The position numbers and the translations under genes are program-made. 49,236 bases of DNA from an uncultured Bacteroidales bacterium. Lineage in GTDB: Bacteria > Bacteroidota > Bacteroidia > Bacteroidales > UBA932. The stretch spans positions 1-49,236 of the forward strand of contig CAMHST010000012.1 in assembly GCA_946187865.1 (NCBI GenBank). Reading direction: 5' to 3'. Position 1 is the first letter of the stretch. The number at the start of each line of letters is the position of its first letter. The notes below the pieces were generated by a model. It had not been told where the DNA came from. It saw only the letters and a program-made list of their open reading frames with translations, and searched no databases. Below, in pieces: positions 17,188 to 25,339 of this stretch.

Positions 17188-18374
17188 CACATGGCGTAAT
17201 AACAATCCATGATGGCCTCGAACAGGAGGTCTCCCAGCAGCCGGTAACCGTCGGCCGTGAAATGAACCTTGTCACTCTGCGCCAGCCCGGCCTCCTGCCA
17301 GGCAGACATGGAACCTGTCCCGCCCATGATGCCGAACATGTCCCAGAAAACGCCCTTGTACTCCTTTGCAAGGGCCTCGAAGGCCGATTCCGCCTCCTGC
17401 GTATAAGGGTTCACGGAACGCCGCCGCCAGCTGTCGTTGATGCCGGTGAACAGAATGGCGCAATGCGGATTCACTCGCCGCACCTTGGCAACCAGTTTCC
17501 GGTAATTGGCCATGAAACGGGCCTTGTCAAAGTCTCCCTGGATATCGTTGATGCCGATCGAAAAGATCACCAGGTCCGGCCGTACGCGGCCCAGATCCGT
17601 CTCCCAGTCGTCGCAGCGGAGCCAGGAGCCCGTGGCGGCACCGTTGACCCCGGCCTCTACCATAGTGAACCCCGAATTCGGCTTGTCCAGGTACAGCCCG
17701 CGGAGGGTGTATCGGCCCGGAGCACCTGAAAAAGCCACCTGCACCCAGTCGGTGTAATAAGGAAGGTCGAAGTGGGTGAGCCCCTTGCCGGTAACCCCGC
17801 GGAGGGTATCTTTCCCCTGCAGCAGCAGGACAGGTTCCATCGACCCGTCTCCCAGCACATCCACCCGGTTAAAGGTATAGCGCGGCTGGTGCAGGTGCAG
17901 TTCCCGCGGCAGCAGGTCTACGGCAACCCGGGCCGACGTATCGTTCGCCGTAATGGCCATCCCGGTGAGCCCCAGCACACAGTCCGGCTTCAGGCAATTG
18001 GTCTTCTCCCAATTGCCGGTATAGGACGACTGATAGCTGACGGGGGTATTGGTGCCTGCGGCGGAAAAAGGAAAAACCAGGCCCCTGCCGCCGTCCATCC
18101 CGTAACGGAGGGCCAGGAAATTGCTCCTGAGCCGGTCCGTCCAGGTACCGGCCTGCACATGGGAGCCCCCGACATGGAGCACCCGTACATCGCCTTTCCC
18201 GCTGAGCACCAGGGTGTCCAGCTTGCGAAGGAACCCACGGAAATCCTCCGAATCCCCGCCCGGAAACTGCAGCACATTCCGGTCTGCATGGATGAAAGGA
18301 TAACGAGGCAGCCTGCGGGCTCCGAAACAGAGTACGGGAACAAGGAGAAGGAGGATGAGCGAGAGTTTTTTCAT
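17187..18374 (-). CDS. Exported SGNH-type hydrolase/acyltransferase, partner of MBOAT
   Basis: A 395-residue protein with a signal peptide (MKKLSLILLLLVPVLCFGA). The SGNH blocks are S71 in HVGGSHVQ (Gly-Gly-Ser-His in place of GDS), SIGIND in the middle as block III, and the D368/H371 pair in SDKVHFTADGY. Between block I and block III there is a β-rich insert (~100-260) that may be a carbohydrate-binding module. Overlap with the neighbours is 4 bp upstream (ATGA) and 1 bp downstream, so it is translated together with the second SGNH protein and MBOAT. By analogy with AlgJ/AlgX and DltD it would complete acyl transfer to a periplasmic glycan. The acceptor is unknown. Confidence 0.85.
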   Translation of the reverse strand: MKKLSLILLLLVPVLCFGARRLPRYPFIHADRNVLQFPGGDSEDFRGFLRKLDTLVLSGKGDVRVLHVGGSHVQAGTWTDRLRSNFLALRYGMDGGRGLVFPFSAAGTNTPVSYQSSYTGNWEKTNCLKPDCVLGLTGMAITANDTSARVAVDLLPRELHLHQPRYTFNRVDVLGDGSMEPVLLLQGKDTLRGVTGKGLTHFDLPYYTDWVQVAFSGAPGRYTLRGLYLDKPNSGFTMVEAGVNGAATGSWLRCDDWETDLGRVRPDLVIFSIGINDIQGDFDKARFMANYRKLVAKVRRVNPHCAILFTGINDSWRRRSVNPYTQEAESAFEALAKEYKGVFWDMFGIMGGTGSMSAWQEAGLAQSDKVHFTADGYRLLGDLLFEAIMDCYYAM

Positions 18375-19804
18375 CGGCCCATTACCGCTTGCACCCGCTC
18401 CCGGGGAAGGGTTTTCCGGAGCTGGTAGAAATCATAATAAGTGAGGAAGGAGCGGGACAGGGCATCCCCGACTTTTTCCGCTCCGGCCGGCGTAAAGTGG
18501 ATATAATCCGGTCCGGCGTAGGCGGGTTTATGCTTGACCCACTGGGCCATGGAGTTTTCTCCGCCCATCATCCGGTAAAGGTCCCAATAGGCGGCGCCGC
18601 CACGAAGCGCCGTAGCCTTGAGCGAATCCACCATCTCCGGCAGGCGCGGCCAGGTGACAATGCGCCCGTTCACGCTTTTGCCCATATCCGACGGGCCGAT
18701 AAACAGGATCCGGGCCTGGGGAGCCACTTCCCGGAAGTACTGGATCTGCTTGGCAATCTGCTCCTGGTACTGGGAAATGACCTTGGTGGACCTGGCTACC
18801 GGCATATAGTTTCCGCCGAACTGAAGGATGATGAGGCCGGTATTAGCCAACGCAAAGCTCTCCTCCATCAAAGGCTTGGAAATCCGGGTGAAAATGGTCC
18901 CGGAGCAGCCCCGGAGCGGGATATTGTCCACGGCCACACCGTTTCCGCCGTCGGCCGAGACACCGTATATTTCCGCATTGCCCTGGAAAGTCAGGGTGGC
19001 CTTCTGCACCGGGCGGGAGAACTTCCAGGTGACCAGCGTGGTTCCGCCGTCGGCCTTCTCCACTACGGGCGTGGGTTTAAGGGTGTCCGACACGGCTTTC
19101 ACGGAGAAGCCCGCCGACGCGCGCCCGTACAGGACCGACACGCTGGAGAAGGTGCGGGTGTTTTCCTTGGCCGATTTCTGCCGCGTGGCACGCAGGCTGA
19201 GGGTGCCCCCGCCGGAAAGCTGGACCACCTGGGCCATCAGGCCGTAGCGATTGTGTCCGGCGCGTACCGTAGTGGAATCGCCGTACATGGTATAATGCAC
19301 GAATCCGCCCGAGGCCGACTTGCTGATACTGGCCGACGGCACATTGGATATTGCCGGGAACATGCCCGTACCCAGGCCGCCGAAGCGTTCCTGCAGGGCC
19401 TGCCGGAGCTCCGAAGAGATGCGGTCCATCTCTATCTGGGAATCCCCGTAATGGGTGACACGGACGGGACGGTCTTGGGAATCAGCCGTTTCCAGCTGCC
19501 GGAAAAGGGGGTCGAAGAAGGTGTAGTCGTCCTGCGGAAGGTAAATCCGGTCCGGGTTGTCGAAGAAGAAGGATTTGTAGTAATTGAGCGTGTCCGACTC
19601 CATCTGGAAACGCTGCTGCACGGCCAGAAGGACCGAATCTACGTCCACTTTTTTCTCCCGGGCGTCCCGCAGCATGCCTTCGTACGAGGCGAAACGAAGG
19701 GTAAGCGGACCGGCCTTTACGCCGTCTGCCGGAAAGGCCAGCCATCCCGCACCCAGCAGGGCGAACACCCCGAACAGAAATATGACAACCTGACGGGCTT
19801 TCAT
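18371..19804 (-). CDS. Membrane-anchored SGNH-type hydrolase/acyltransferase, second partner of MBOAT
   Basis: A 477-residue protein with one N-terminal membrane helix (VVIFLFGVFALLGAGWLAF) and a periplasmic body. SGNH blocks: S122 in THYGDSQIEMD (118-126), LQFGGN in the middle, and D433/H436 in PDYIHFTPAG. As in its neighbour, a β-rich insert separates block I from block III. It differs from the neighbour in keeping the canonical GDS and in its N-terminal anchor. The stop of the histidine phosphatase and this start overlap (ATGA), and its own stop overlaps the next start in the same way. Likely role: terminal acyl transfer or hydrolysis in the MBOAT pathway; which glycan is modified cannot be told. 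Confidence 0.85.
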   Translation of the reverse strand: MKARQVVIFLFGVFALLGAGWLAFPADGVKAGPLTLRFASYEGMLRDAREKKVDVDSVLLAVQQRFQMESDTLNYYKSFFFDNPDRIYLPQDDYTFFDPLFRQLETADSQDRPVRVTHYGDSQIEMDRISSELRQALQERFGGLGTGMFPAISNVPSASISKSASGGFVHYTMYGDSTTVRAGHNRYGLMAQVVQLSGGGTLSLRATRQKSAKENTRTFSSVSVLYGRASAGFSVKAVSDTLKPTPVVEKADGGTTLVTWKFSRPVQKATLTFQGNAEIYGVSADGGNGVAVDNIPLRGCSGTIFTRISKPLMEESFALANTGLIILQFGGNYMPVARSTKVISQYQEQIAKQIQYFREVAPQARILFIGPSDMGKSVNGRIVTWPRLPEMVDSLKATALRGGAAYWDLYRMMGGENSMAQWVKHKPAYAGPDYIHFTPAGAEKVGDALSRSFLTYYDFYQLRKTLPRERVQAVMGR

Positions 19805-21060
19805 GGACGGGAATAACGGAGTACGAAGTCTGTCCAGCGGTAAAAACTGCCCGGAGCGGCCATGGGAAGCGGCAAGGTGGCCTCGCGGCCGTTGAGCAGC
19901 ACCTGTACCAGGATATCGGACGTGGTGCGGCCGCGGCGGAAAAAGACCAGCTGCAGGTTACAGGCCATGGGAACGTCGAAGGTGCGCCAGGAATCCCCCA
20001 CCCGTTCAGGATCCGAGGTCCGCGTGCCCATGCCGTTGACATCCATCAGGGACAGCAGGGGAAGCAGGGCGGAATCGTGCGAGAACCGCAGGCGGAGCTG
20101 CACCTGGCCGGAAGCGATATCTTCCTGTGCCTTGCCGATGATATCCTGCAACAGGGCCTGCATGGCTGCGGGACGCACATTCTCCACATCCGGACAGGGC
20201 CCCATCCACACATAGCCGTTGTAGTTGTTGGAGGCCCAGAGGCCGTAACGCTCTTCCGGCGTGAACACCGCGTACAATTCCGGCGCGGGCTCCGTATCCA
20301 GATTATCCAGCGTGGAGACAACAGTGTGGAGGTCTCCCAGGAAACGCTGGGGATTGGCCACTACGCTGTCCGGGAGGGTAAACCAGCGGGACAGCATCTG
20401 CTGCTGGGGAACCATCCGTCGGTAGAAATCCTGCTCTTTCCGCACTACGCTGTCGGGCAGCGGAGTGGGCCTGTCTATGATTTCCGGAAGCAAGTACCCC
20501 TGATACGGATAGCCGTAGTCTGCATCGAAGGTGAAATCCTTGTCCAGCCGGTCCAGTTCGCTGAGCAGGGAGTACATGCTCACGATTACCCGGTGAGAGC
20601 CTGTCGATACGGCCGACGCATGCGTGGCCCCTTTGAACAGCCGGGGATAGTTCCGGTACAGGGAGCGCGCAATGTAGCGGAGCTGCTCCTGCCCCTTTGC
20701 GGTAAGGTTTCCCTCCCGCTGGCGGATAGCCGGGTACAGGGCGGCATAAGCCTGGTAAAAGGCCTCTCCCTCCGGGGTGAGCCAAGCCTTTTCGTGCGCG
20801 CGGGACCAGATGTTCCACAGGTCCGTGTAAACGGTGTTTCCCAGGGCATAGCGGGCGCCATGCCTTCCCAAATGGCTCACGTAAAAGGGTTTATACCCTT
20901 TGGGAGCCGCAGTGGGCCGAGGCTGGTCCGTGGGGTATAAATAATGCACGCCGCCGGCACGCTCTATGTCGGAGAGGATGTCGGCGCGGCTGTCGTGCTG
21001 GGCATTCAAGGAAACCAGGCCGCCCAGCAGGCACAAAAGGACAAAGGCTGTTTTTTTCAT
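19801..21060 (-). CDS. Secreted histidine phosphatase, branch 2 (MINPP/phytase-like)
   Basis: A 419-residue exported acid phosphatase (signal MKKTAFVLLCLLGGLVSLNA). The branch-2 histidine phosphatase motif is intact: RHGAR at 66-70, with nucleophile H67, and the proton-donor motif HD at 328-329 (RFSHDSALLPLL). Length and motifs fit the multiple inositol polyphosphate phosphatases known from gut Bacteroides, so inositol phosphates such as phytate are a plausible substrate, but other phosphoesters are possible. It sits 19 bp after pheS and overlaps the next gene by 4 bp, so it appears to be cotranscribed with both. Its functional link to the O-acylation genes is unclear. Confidence 0.85.
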   Translation of the reverse strand: MKKTAFVLLCLLGGLVSLNAQHDSRADILSDIERAGGVHYLYPTDQPRPTAAPKGYKPFYVSHLGRHGARYALGNTVYTDLWNIWSRAHEKAWLTPEGEAFYQAYAALYPAIRQREGNLTAKGQEQLRYIARSLYRNYPRLFKGATHASAVSTGSHRVIVSMYSLLSELDRLDKDFTFDADYGYPYQGYLLPEIIDRPTPLPDSVVRKEQDFYRRMVPQQQMLSRWFTLPDSVVANPQRFLGDLHTVVSTLDNLDTEPAPELYAVFTPEERYGLWASNNYNGYVWMGPCPDVENVRPAAMQALLQDIIGKAQEDIASGQVQLRLRFSHDSALLPLLSLMDVNGMGTRTSDPERVGDSWRTFDVPMACNLQLVFFRRGRTTSDILVQVLLNGREATLPLPMAAPGSFYRWTDFVLRYSRP

Positions 21061-21079
21061 GTTTCAGGCAAGGACCGCG

Positions 21080-22114
21080 CTACACTTCCGTAGCCGTGGA
21101 GAATTCCTGGAGGAAACGCATGTCGTTCTCGAAGTAATGACGGAGGTCGTTCACCTGCCACTTGAGCATGGCGATACGCTCTACGCCCATACCGAAGGCG
21201 AAACCGGTGTACTGTTTGGGATCGATGCCGCTGGCCTCCAGAACATTGGGATCCACCATGCCGCAGCCCATAATCTCCAGCCAGCCGGTACCTTTACAGA
21301 TGTTGCACCCCTTTCCCTTGCAGATGTTGCAGCTGACGTCCACCTCTGCCGAAGGCTCCGTGAAGGGGAAGTACGAGGGACGCATCCGGATTTGGGTGTC
21401 CGGGCCGAACATTTCCCGGGCAAAGAGCAGGATAGCCTGCTTGAGGTCTGCGAACGTGACGTCCTTGTCAATATACAGGCCTTCCACCTGGTGGAAAATG
21501 CAGTGGGCACGGGCCGATATGGCCTCGTTGCGGAACACACGGCCGGGGCAGACCACCCGGATGGGCAGCGTCTGCTTTTCCATGGTGCGCACCTGGACGG
21601 AAGACGTGTGGGTTCTCAGGAGCAGCGGATTGGGATGGCCGGTGCTGACAAAGAACGTGTCCTGCATCTCGCGGGCGGGATGGTTGGGCGGGAAATTGAG
21701 GGCCTCGAACACGTGGTAATCGTCCTCGATCTCGGGGCCTTCCGCCACATCGTATCCGAATTTGCGGAAAATATCCACAATCTGCTGGCGGACAATGGAA
21801 ACAGGGTGGCGGGACCCCAGCGGGAAAGCGTCTCCGGGCATGGTGAGGTCTTCCTTGGGAAGGGCGGCCACGGCAGCTTCCTCCACGGAGGCTTTCAACT
21901 GTTCGATCCGGGCGGTGGCGGCCTTTTTGAGCTCGTTGAGCTTCTGGCCGTATTCCCGCTTGAGTTCGGGCGCAACGGAGCGGAACTGCTCCATCAGGGC
22001 CGTCACTTCACCCTTTTTTCCCAGGAAACGGATCCGGGCTTCTTCCGCCTCTTTGGCCGACGTTGCCTTCAGGTCTTGCAGTTCGGCCATTATTTTTTCA
22101 ATCGCTTCTTTCAT
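21080..22114 (-). CDS. pheS: Phenylalanine-tRNA ligase alpha subunit
   Basis: Catalytic subunit of the α2β2 phenylalanyl-tRNA synthetase. It is 344 residues, the usual bacterial length. There is an N-terminal coiled coil (~1-85), then the class II core: HPVSIVRQQIVDIF, FEALNFPPNHPAREMQDTF (~150-168) and the ACIFHQ-type segment RAHCIFHQVEGLYID. FPFTEPSAEVDV and the C-terminal GFAFGMGVERIAMLK motif 3 follow. Two close CxxC pairs in CNICKGKGCNICKGTG (~270-285) suggest a bound metal, as in some Bacteroidetes PheS. pheT is not adjacent in this window. It has its own promoter and seems to lead a five-gene run of envelope genes. Confidence 0.96.
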   Translation of the reverse strand: MKEAIEKIMAELQDLKATSAKEAEEARIRFLGKKGEVTALMEQFRSVAPELKREYGQKLNELKKAATARIEQLKASVEEAAVAALPKEDLTMPGDAFPLGSRHPVSIVRQQIVDIFRKFGYDVAEGPEIEDDYHVFEALNFPPNHPAREMQDTFFVSTGHPNPLLLRTHTSSVQVRTMEKQTLPIRVVCPGRVFRNEAISARAHCIFHQVEGLYIDKDVTFADLKQAILLFAREMFGPDTQIRMRPSYFPFTEPSAEVDVSCNICKGKGCNICKGTGWLEIMGCGMVDPNVLEASGIDPKQYTGFAFGMGVERIAMLKWQVNDLRHYFENDMRFLQEFSTATEV

Positions 22115-22134
22115 ATCGGCTGTAAATTAGCTTG

Positions 22135-22142
22135 CAAAGATA
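22135..22142 (-). promoter_or_regulatory. -7 promoter element of pheS
   Basis: TATCTTTG on the minus strand, 20 nt before the ATG at 22114, in the 29-bp gap after the small secreted protein gene. It probably drives pheS and the four genes after it. Confidence 0.6.
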
Positions 22143-22143
22143 G

Positions 22144-22557
22144 TTATTTTTTCTTTCCTTTCCTTTTGTCACGGTCTTTCTGGGCGCGTTCTCCACCGGA
22201 TTTCATATACTTTTTCCACTGGTCCTCCGTGAAGATTTTCTTGTAGCTGTCTACGATCTGCTGCATCCACTTGTCCTGCACGCTGATGTAAAGGTCTGTG
22301 TTTTCCACCTTGGCCTTCTGCATGCCTTCCAGCTCTTCCGTAAGGGCCGTGTAATCGTGGGTGAGGATGGAATCTACATAAAACTCCTGCCAGTATTCCA
22401 AGTCCAGCAGGTCCCGAAGCCGGGTCTTTTCCCGGTCTATGGATTCCAGCATCTGCTTTTCGCGCTGCTCCGGGGTAGTGGCCTGATTTTGGGCCTGTGC
22501 CGCAAAAATTGACAGGAATACGGCGCACGTAAGATGTATTAAACGATAAAATTTCAT
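22144..22557 (-). CDS. Small secreted helical protein (Spy/CpxP-like character)
   Basis: A 137-residue exported protein, signal MKFYRLIHLTCAVFLSIFAAQAQ. The mature part is almost wholly charged, amphipathic helix, with TTPEQREKQML near the start and IFTEDQWKKYMKSGGE near the end, closing in a very basic tail (DKRKGKKK). The EQREKQM/TEDQWKKY pattern resembles the LTxxQ repeats of Spy/CpxP periplasmic chaperone-like proteins. That is a similarity of character, not a firm family assignment. It lies 29 bp before pheS and may be read through into it. Its promoter is divergent from that of the C69 dipeptidase. The glycine-rich protein at 28.3-29.0 kb has a related helical pattern. Confidence 0.75.
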   Translation of the reverse strand: MKFYRLIHLTCAVFLSIFAAQAQNQATTPEQREKQMLESIDREKTRLRDLLDLEYWQEFYVDSILTHDYTALTEELEGMQKAKVENTDLYISVQDKWMQQIVDSYKKIFTEDQWKKYMKSGGERAQKDRDKRKGKKK

Positions 22558-22564
22558 AAATTTG
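22557..22564 (+). promoter_or_regulatory. -7 promoter element of the C69 dipeptidase unit
   Basis: TAAATTTG on the plus strand, overlapping the first base of the divergent gene's start codon. The dipeptidase ATG (22619) is 54 nt further on. Confidence 0.5.
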
Positions 22565-22582
22565 CAGAGTTATGCCGAAGTA

Positions 22583-22590
22583 CAAAATTA
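22583..22590 (-). promoter_or_regulatory. -7 promoter element of the small secreted protein gene
   Basis: TAATTTTG on the minus strand, 25 nt before the ATG at 22557. It lies inside the leader of the divergent dipeptidase transcript. Confidence 0.5.
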
Positions 22591-22618
22591 CGCAATAAAT
22601 CGAAAAACCACAAAAACG

Positions 22619-24409
22619 ATGAGAAATTTGCTCCTCAAAGCCTCCGTCGCCGCCGCATTTACACTGCTGGCGTCTGCGGAGGGAAATACCTGCACCAACG
22701 TGATCGTTTCCCGCGGAGCCAGCATGGACGGGTCTGTGCTGGTGTCTTACGCGGCAGACTCGCACTACCTGTTCGGCGAGCTGTATTACCACCCCGCACA
22801 GGACTGGAAACTGGGAGAGGTGCTCAAGGTTTACGACTGGGATACCAACCGCTACCTGGGAGAGATAGACCAGGTGGAACACACCTACCAGACGGTGGGC
22901 AATATGAACGAGCACCAGCTCATTATCACGGAGACCACCTGGGGTGGCCGCCCGGAGCTGGAAGACAAGAAAGGCGGAATCGACTACGGTTCACTCATTT
23001 ACATTACCCTGCAGCGGGCAAAGACCGCCCGCGAGGCCATTGATGTCATCGTAAAACTGGCCAACGAATACGGCTATGCTTCGGAAGGGGAAACCTTCTC
23101 CATCGCCGACAAGAACGAGGCCTGGATCATGGAGCTCGTGGGCAAGGGCATGAACATCCGCAACAACGTGAACATGAACAAGGGTATCGTCTGGGTGGCC
23201 ATGCGCGTCCCGGACGGAGCCATCTGCGCCCATGCCAACCAGGCCCGTATCGGCAAGTTCCCCCTGAACGACCCGGACAACTGCCTCTACGCCCCGGATG
23301 TGATTTCCTTCGCCCGCCGCAAAGGCTATTTTGACGGGGCGGACAGCGAGTTCTCTTTCAAGAAAGCTTACTGCCCGGCCGACTTCGGCACCGTACGCGG
23401 CTGCGACGCCCGCGCCTGGAGCGCGTTCAACATCCTCACCAACGGCTGGTTCTCCTTCTATGACGAGGACGGAAACGCCGTAACCAGAGACGCTTACTCC
23501 TATCTGGACTATGTCATGGGCGAGAACCTGGAAGGGGACTTCCCCCTGTTCGTGTATCCCCGGAAGAAAATCAGCGTGAAGGACGTGGCCGATGTCATGC
23601 GGGACCACTACGAAGGCACCCCCATGGACATGACCCAGGATATCGGCGCCGGCGGAAACGCCCTCCCGTACCGCTGGCGGCCCATGGAATTCAAGGTGGA
23701 AGACCGCACTTATGTGAACGAGCGCGCCATCGCCACCCAGCAGACCGGTTTCTGGATGGTGGGCCAGGCCCGCAACTACGTGCCCGACGTGGTGGGCGGC
23801 ATCCTGTGGTTCGGCACCGACGACGCCGCCACTTCCTACCTCACCCCCATCTACACCAGCATCACCAAGGTTCCGGACTGTTTCCGGGTGGGCAACGGAG
23901 ACCTTCTGCACTATTCCCCCACCTCCTCTTTCTGGATCAACAACCGCATCTCCAACGCCTGCTATAAGATGTACAACGTGATGGCGCCCCATGTCAGGGC
24001 CCGGGCCGACGCTTTCGAGCTGGACCAGATGTTCCGCAAGACCCACACGGTGGACAGCATGGCCGTGGTGATGTACAACGAAGTGGCCGTGAAGATGCAG
24101 AAAAAGCTCTCTTCCAAAGGCGACGTAATGATTTCCCGGAAGCCCTTCCAGAAACTCATCAAATATGTCACCGACTACTCCGTGAACACCGCCCAGCGGC
24201 AATTCGCAGACTGGAGCAAGCTGGAAGTGGAGCTGCTGGTGAAATTCATGGACGGCAATGTGAAGCCCCAGAACGAAGACGGCAGTTTCAAGCACTCGGA
24301 ACATTCCCAGGGCATTCCGGAAAGTGTGGAATGGCCGGGCTACACCGAGCTGTGGAAACAGACCGTGGCCCAGGAACACGGGGAAACCATCCGGGTCCCG
24401 GACGAATAA
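22619..24409 (+). CDS. C69-family dipeptidase (Ntn hydrolase)
   Basis: An exported dipeptidase of 596 residues. After the signal MRNLLLKASVAAAFTLLASA, a short stretch EGNT precedes C25, the expected N-terminal nucleophile of the C69/PepD family (CTNVIVSRGASMDGS). Other family features seen are NEHQLIITETTWGGR, EGETFSIADKNEAWIMELVG, and VWVAMRVPDGAICAHANQAR. An ATG at 22562 is in frame but lies inside the promoter, so 22619 is used. It is followed after 3 bp by the first of three fimbrillin-like lipoproteins, so all four form one transcription unit. It could supply amino acids or process peptides in the periplasm. Confidence 0.9.
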   Translation: MRNLLLKASVAAAFTLLASAEGNTCTNVIVSRGASMDGSVLVSYAADSHYLFGELYYHPAQDWKLGEVLKVYDWDTNRYLGEIDQVEHTYQTVGNMNEHQLIITETTWGGRPELEDKKGGIDYGSLIYITLQRAKTAREAIDVIVKLANEYGYASEGETFSIADKNEAWIMELVGKGMNIRNNVNMNKGIVWVAMRVPDGAICAHANQARIGKFPLNDPDNCLYAPDVISFARRKGYFDGADSEFSFKKAYCPADFGTVRGCDARAWSAFNILTNGWFSFYDEDGNAVTRDAYSYLDYVMGENLEGDFPLFVYPRKKISVKDVADVMRDHYEGTPMDMTQDIGAGGNALPYRWRPMEFKVEDRTYVNERAIATQQTGFWMVGQARNYVPDVVGGILWFGTDDAATSYLTPIYTSITKVPDCFRVGNGDLLHYSPTSSFWINNRISNACYKMYNVMAPHVRARADAFELDQMFRKTHTVDSMAVVMYNEVAVKMQKKLSSKGDVMISRKPFQKLIKYVTDYSVNTAQRQFADWSKLEVELLVKFMDGNVKPQNEDGSFKHSEHSQGIPESVEWPGYTELWKQTVAQEHGETIRVPDE

Positions 24410-24412
24410 ACC

Positions 24413-25336
24413 ATGCGCCGGGGCCTGCCCATACCGCTTTTTGCCGCCTGCGCCCTTGCGCTGGCCGCCTGCGGCAAGCCCGACTCCCCGGAAAACAACA
24501 CGTCCGGCAGCCATGAGGTAACCCTCCAGCTGAACCTCTCCTTCGAGGGCGCCATGCCGGAGAGCACCCTCACCCGGGCCGGCGGCACCCAGGTACGGCA
24601 CACGCTGCGTTTCTACCGCAGTAACGGCGCCGGTGCCTGGCAGGCTGCGCCGGAGGTGGAAAAAGTCCTTTTCGCAGACCGTCCCGGCGGCATGGACGTT
24701 TCCGTAACGCTTCAAACAGACCGATACAAGATCCTGGCCTGGACAGATTACGTACAGGACAGCGGAGCGGACTGGCAGTGGTATGTCCGGGATTTCTCCC
24801 GCGTAAGCCTGCCGGAAGGCGCATACCAGCCCGGGCATAGTTTCCGGGACGCCTTCTGCGGCTCGCTGGAAAAGGACCTGGGCACGGCTGGAACCTATGC
24901 TTCCGGCAGCCTCAGGATGACCCGCCCGGTGTCGGCCTATAGCCTCATAGCCACCGATGCCGATGCCTTCCAGGGCAAAGACATCCGTGTCACCGTCACT
25001 TATCCGGAACCGCTTGCCACCGCGTATAACCTATGGGAACAGGCGGCCGTTTCGCCCCGGGAAGGCCTCTCTTTCACCGTCCCGGCAGAGATCCAGGCCG
25101 ACGGTACCGTCCTCCTGGCGCAGGACATACTGCTCACAGGCGGGGACAACGGCACCGTTAAGCCGGAGATTCTCCTGCAGGATGCCTCCGGAAAGGCCAT
25201 CAGCCGCCTTAACCTGGAGATTCCCCTGAAAAAAGGGCAGCGTACCATTGTAAAAGGCCGTTTCTTCACGGAGAATGGAGAAGCGGGGATTACCACCGAT
25301 ACAGCATTTGACGGAGCATACGAAATCAGTTTCTAA
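24413..25336 (+). CDS. Fimbrillin-like lipoprotein 1 (DUF6562-like)
   Basis: A 307-residue lipoprotein with signal MRRGLPIPLFAACALALAAC (Cys 20). After a short linker it is β-rich: EVTLQLNLSFEG near the start, VRHTLRFYR, then YKILAWTDYVQ. This order, with a repeated ILAWxDY strand and SYSLIATDADAF, recalls the Mfa2/FimB and DUF6562 proteins found at fimbrial tips or anchors in Bacteroidetes. The family name is from memory of sequence character, so it is moderately sure. It starts 3 bp after the dipeptidase stop and ends 3 bp before the next lipoprotein. Confidence 0.75.
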   Translation: MRRGLPIPLFAACALALAACGKPDSPENNTSGSHEVTLQLNLSFEGAMPESTLTRAGGTQVRHTLRFYRSNGAGAWQAAPEVEKVLFADRPGGMDVSVTLQTDRYKILAWTDYVQDSGADWQWYVRDFSRVSLPEGAYQPGHSFRDAFCGSLEKDLGTAGTYASGSLRMTRPVSAYSLIATDADAFQGKDIRVTVTYPEPLATAYNLWEQAAVSPREGLSFTVPAEIQADGTVLLAQDILLTGGDNGTVKPEILLQDASGKAISRLNLEIPLKKGQRTIVKGRFFTENGEAGITTDTAFDGAYEISF

Positions 25337-25339
25337 ACC

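Noticed and set aside
22991..24838. A 615-codon minus-strand open frame
   Set aside because: Antisense to the C69 dipeptidase, whose residues and signal peptide are clear.
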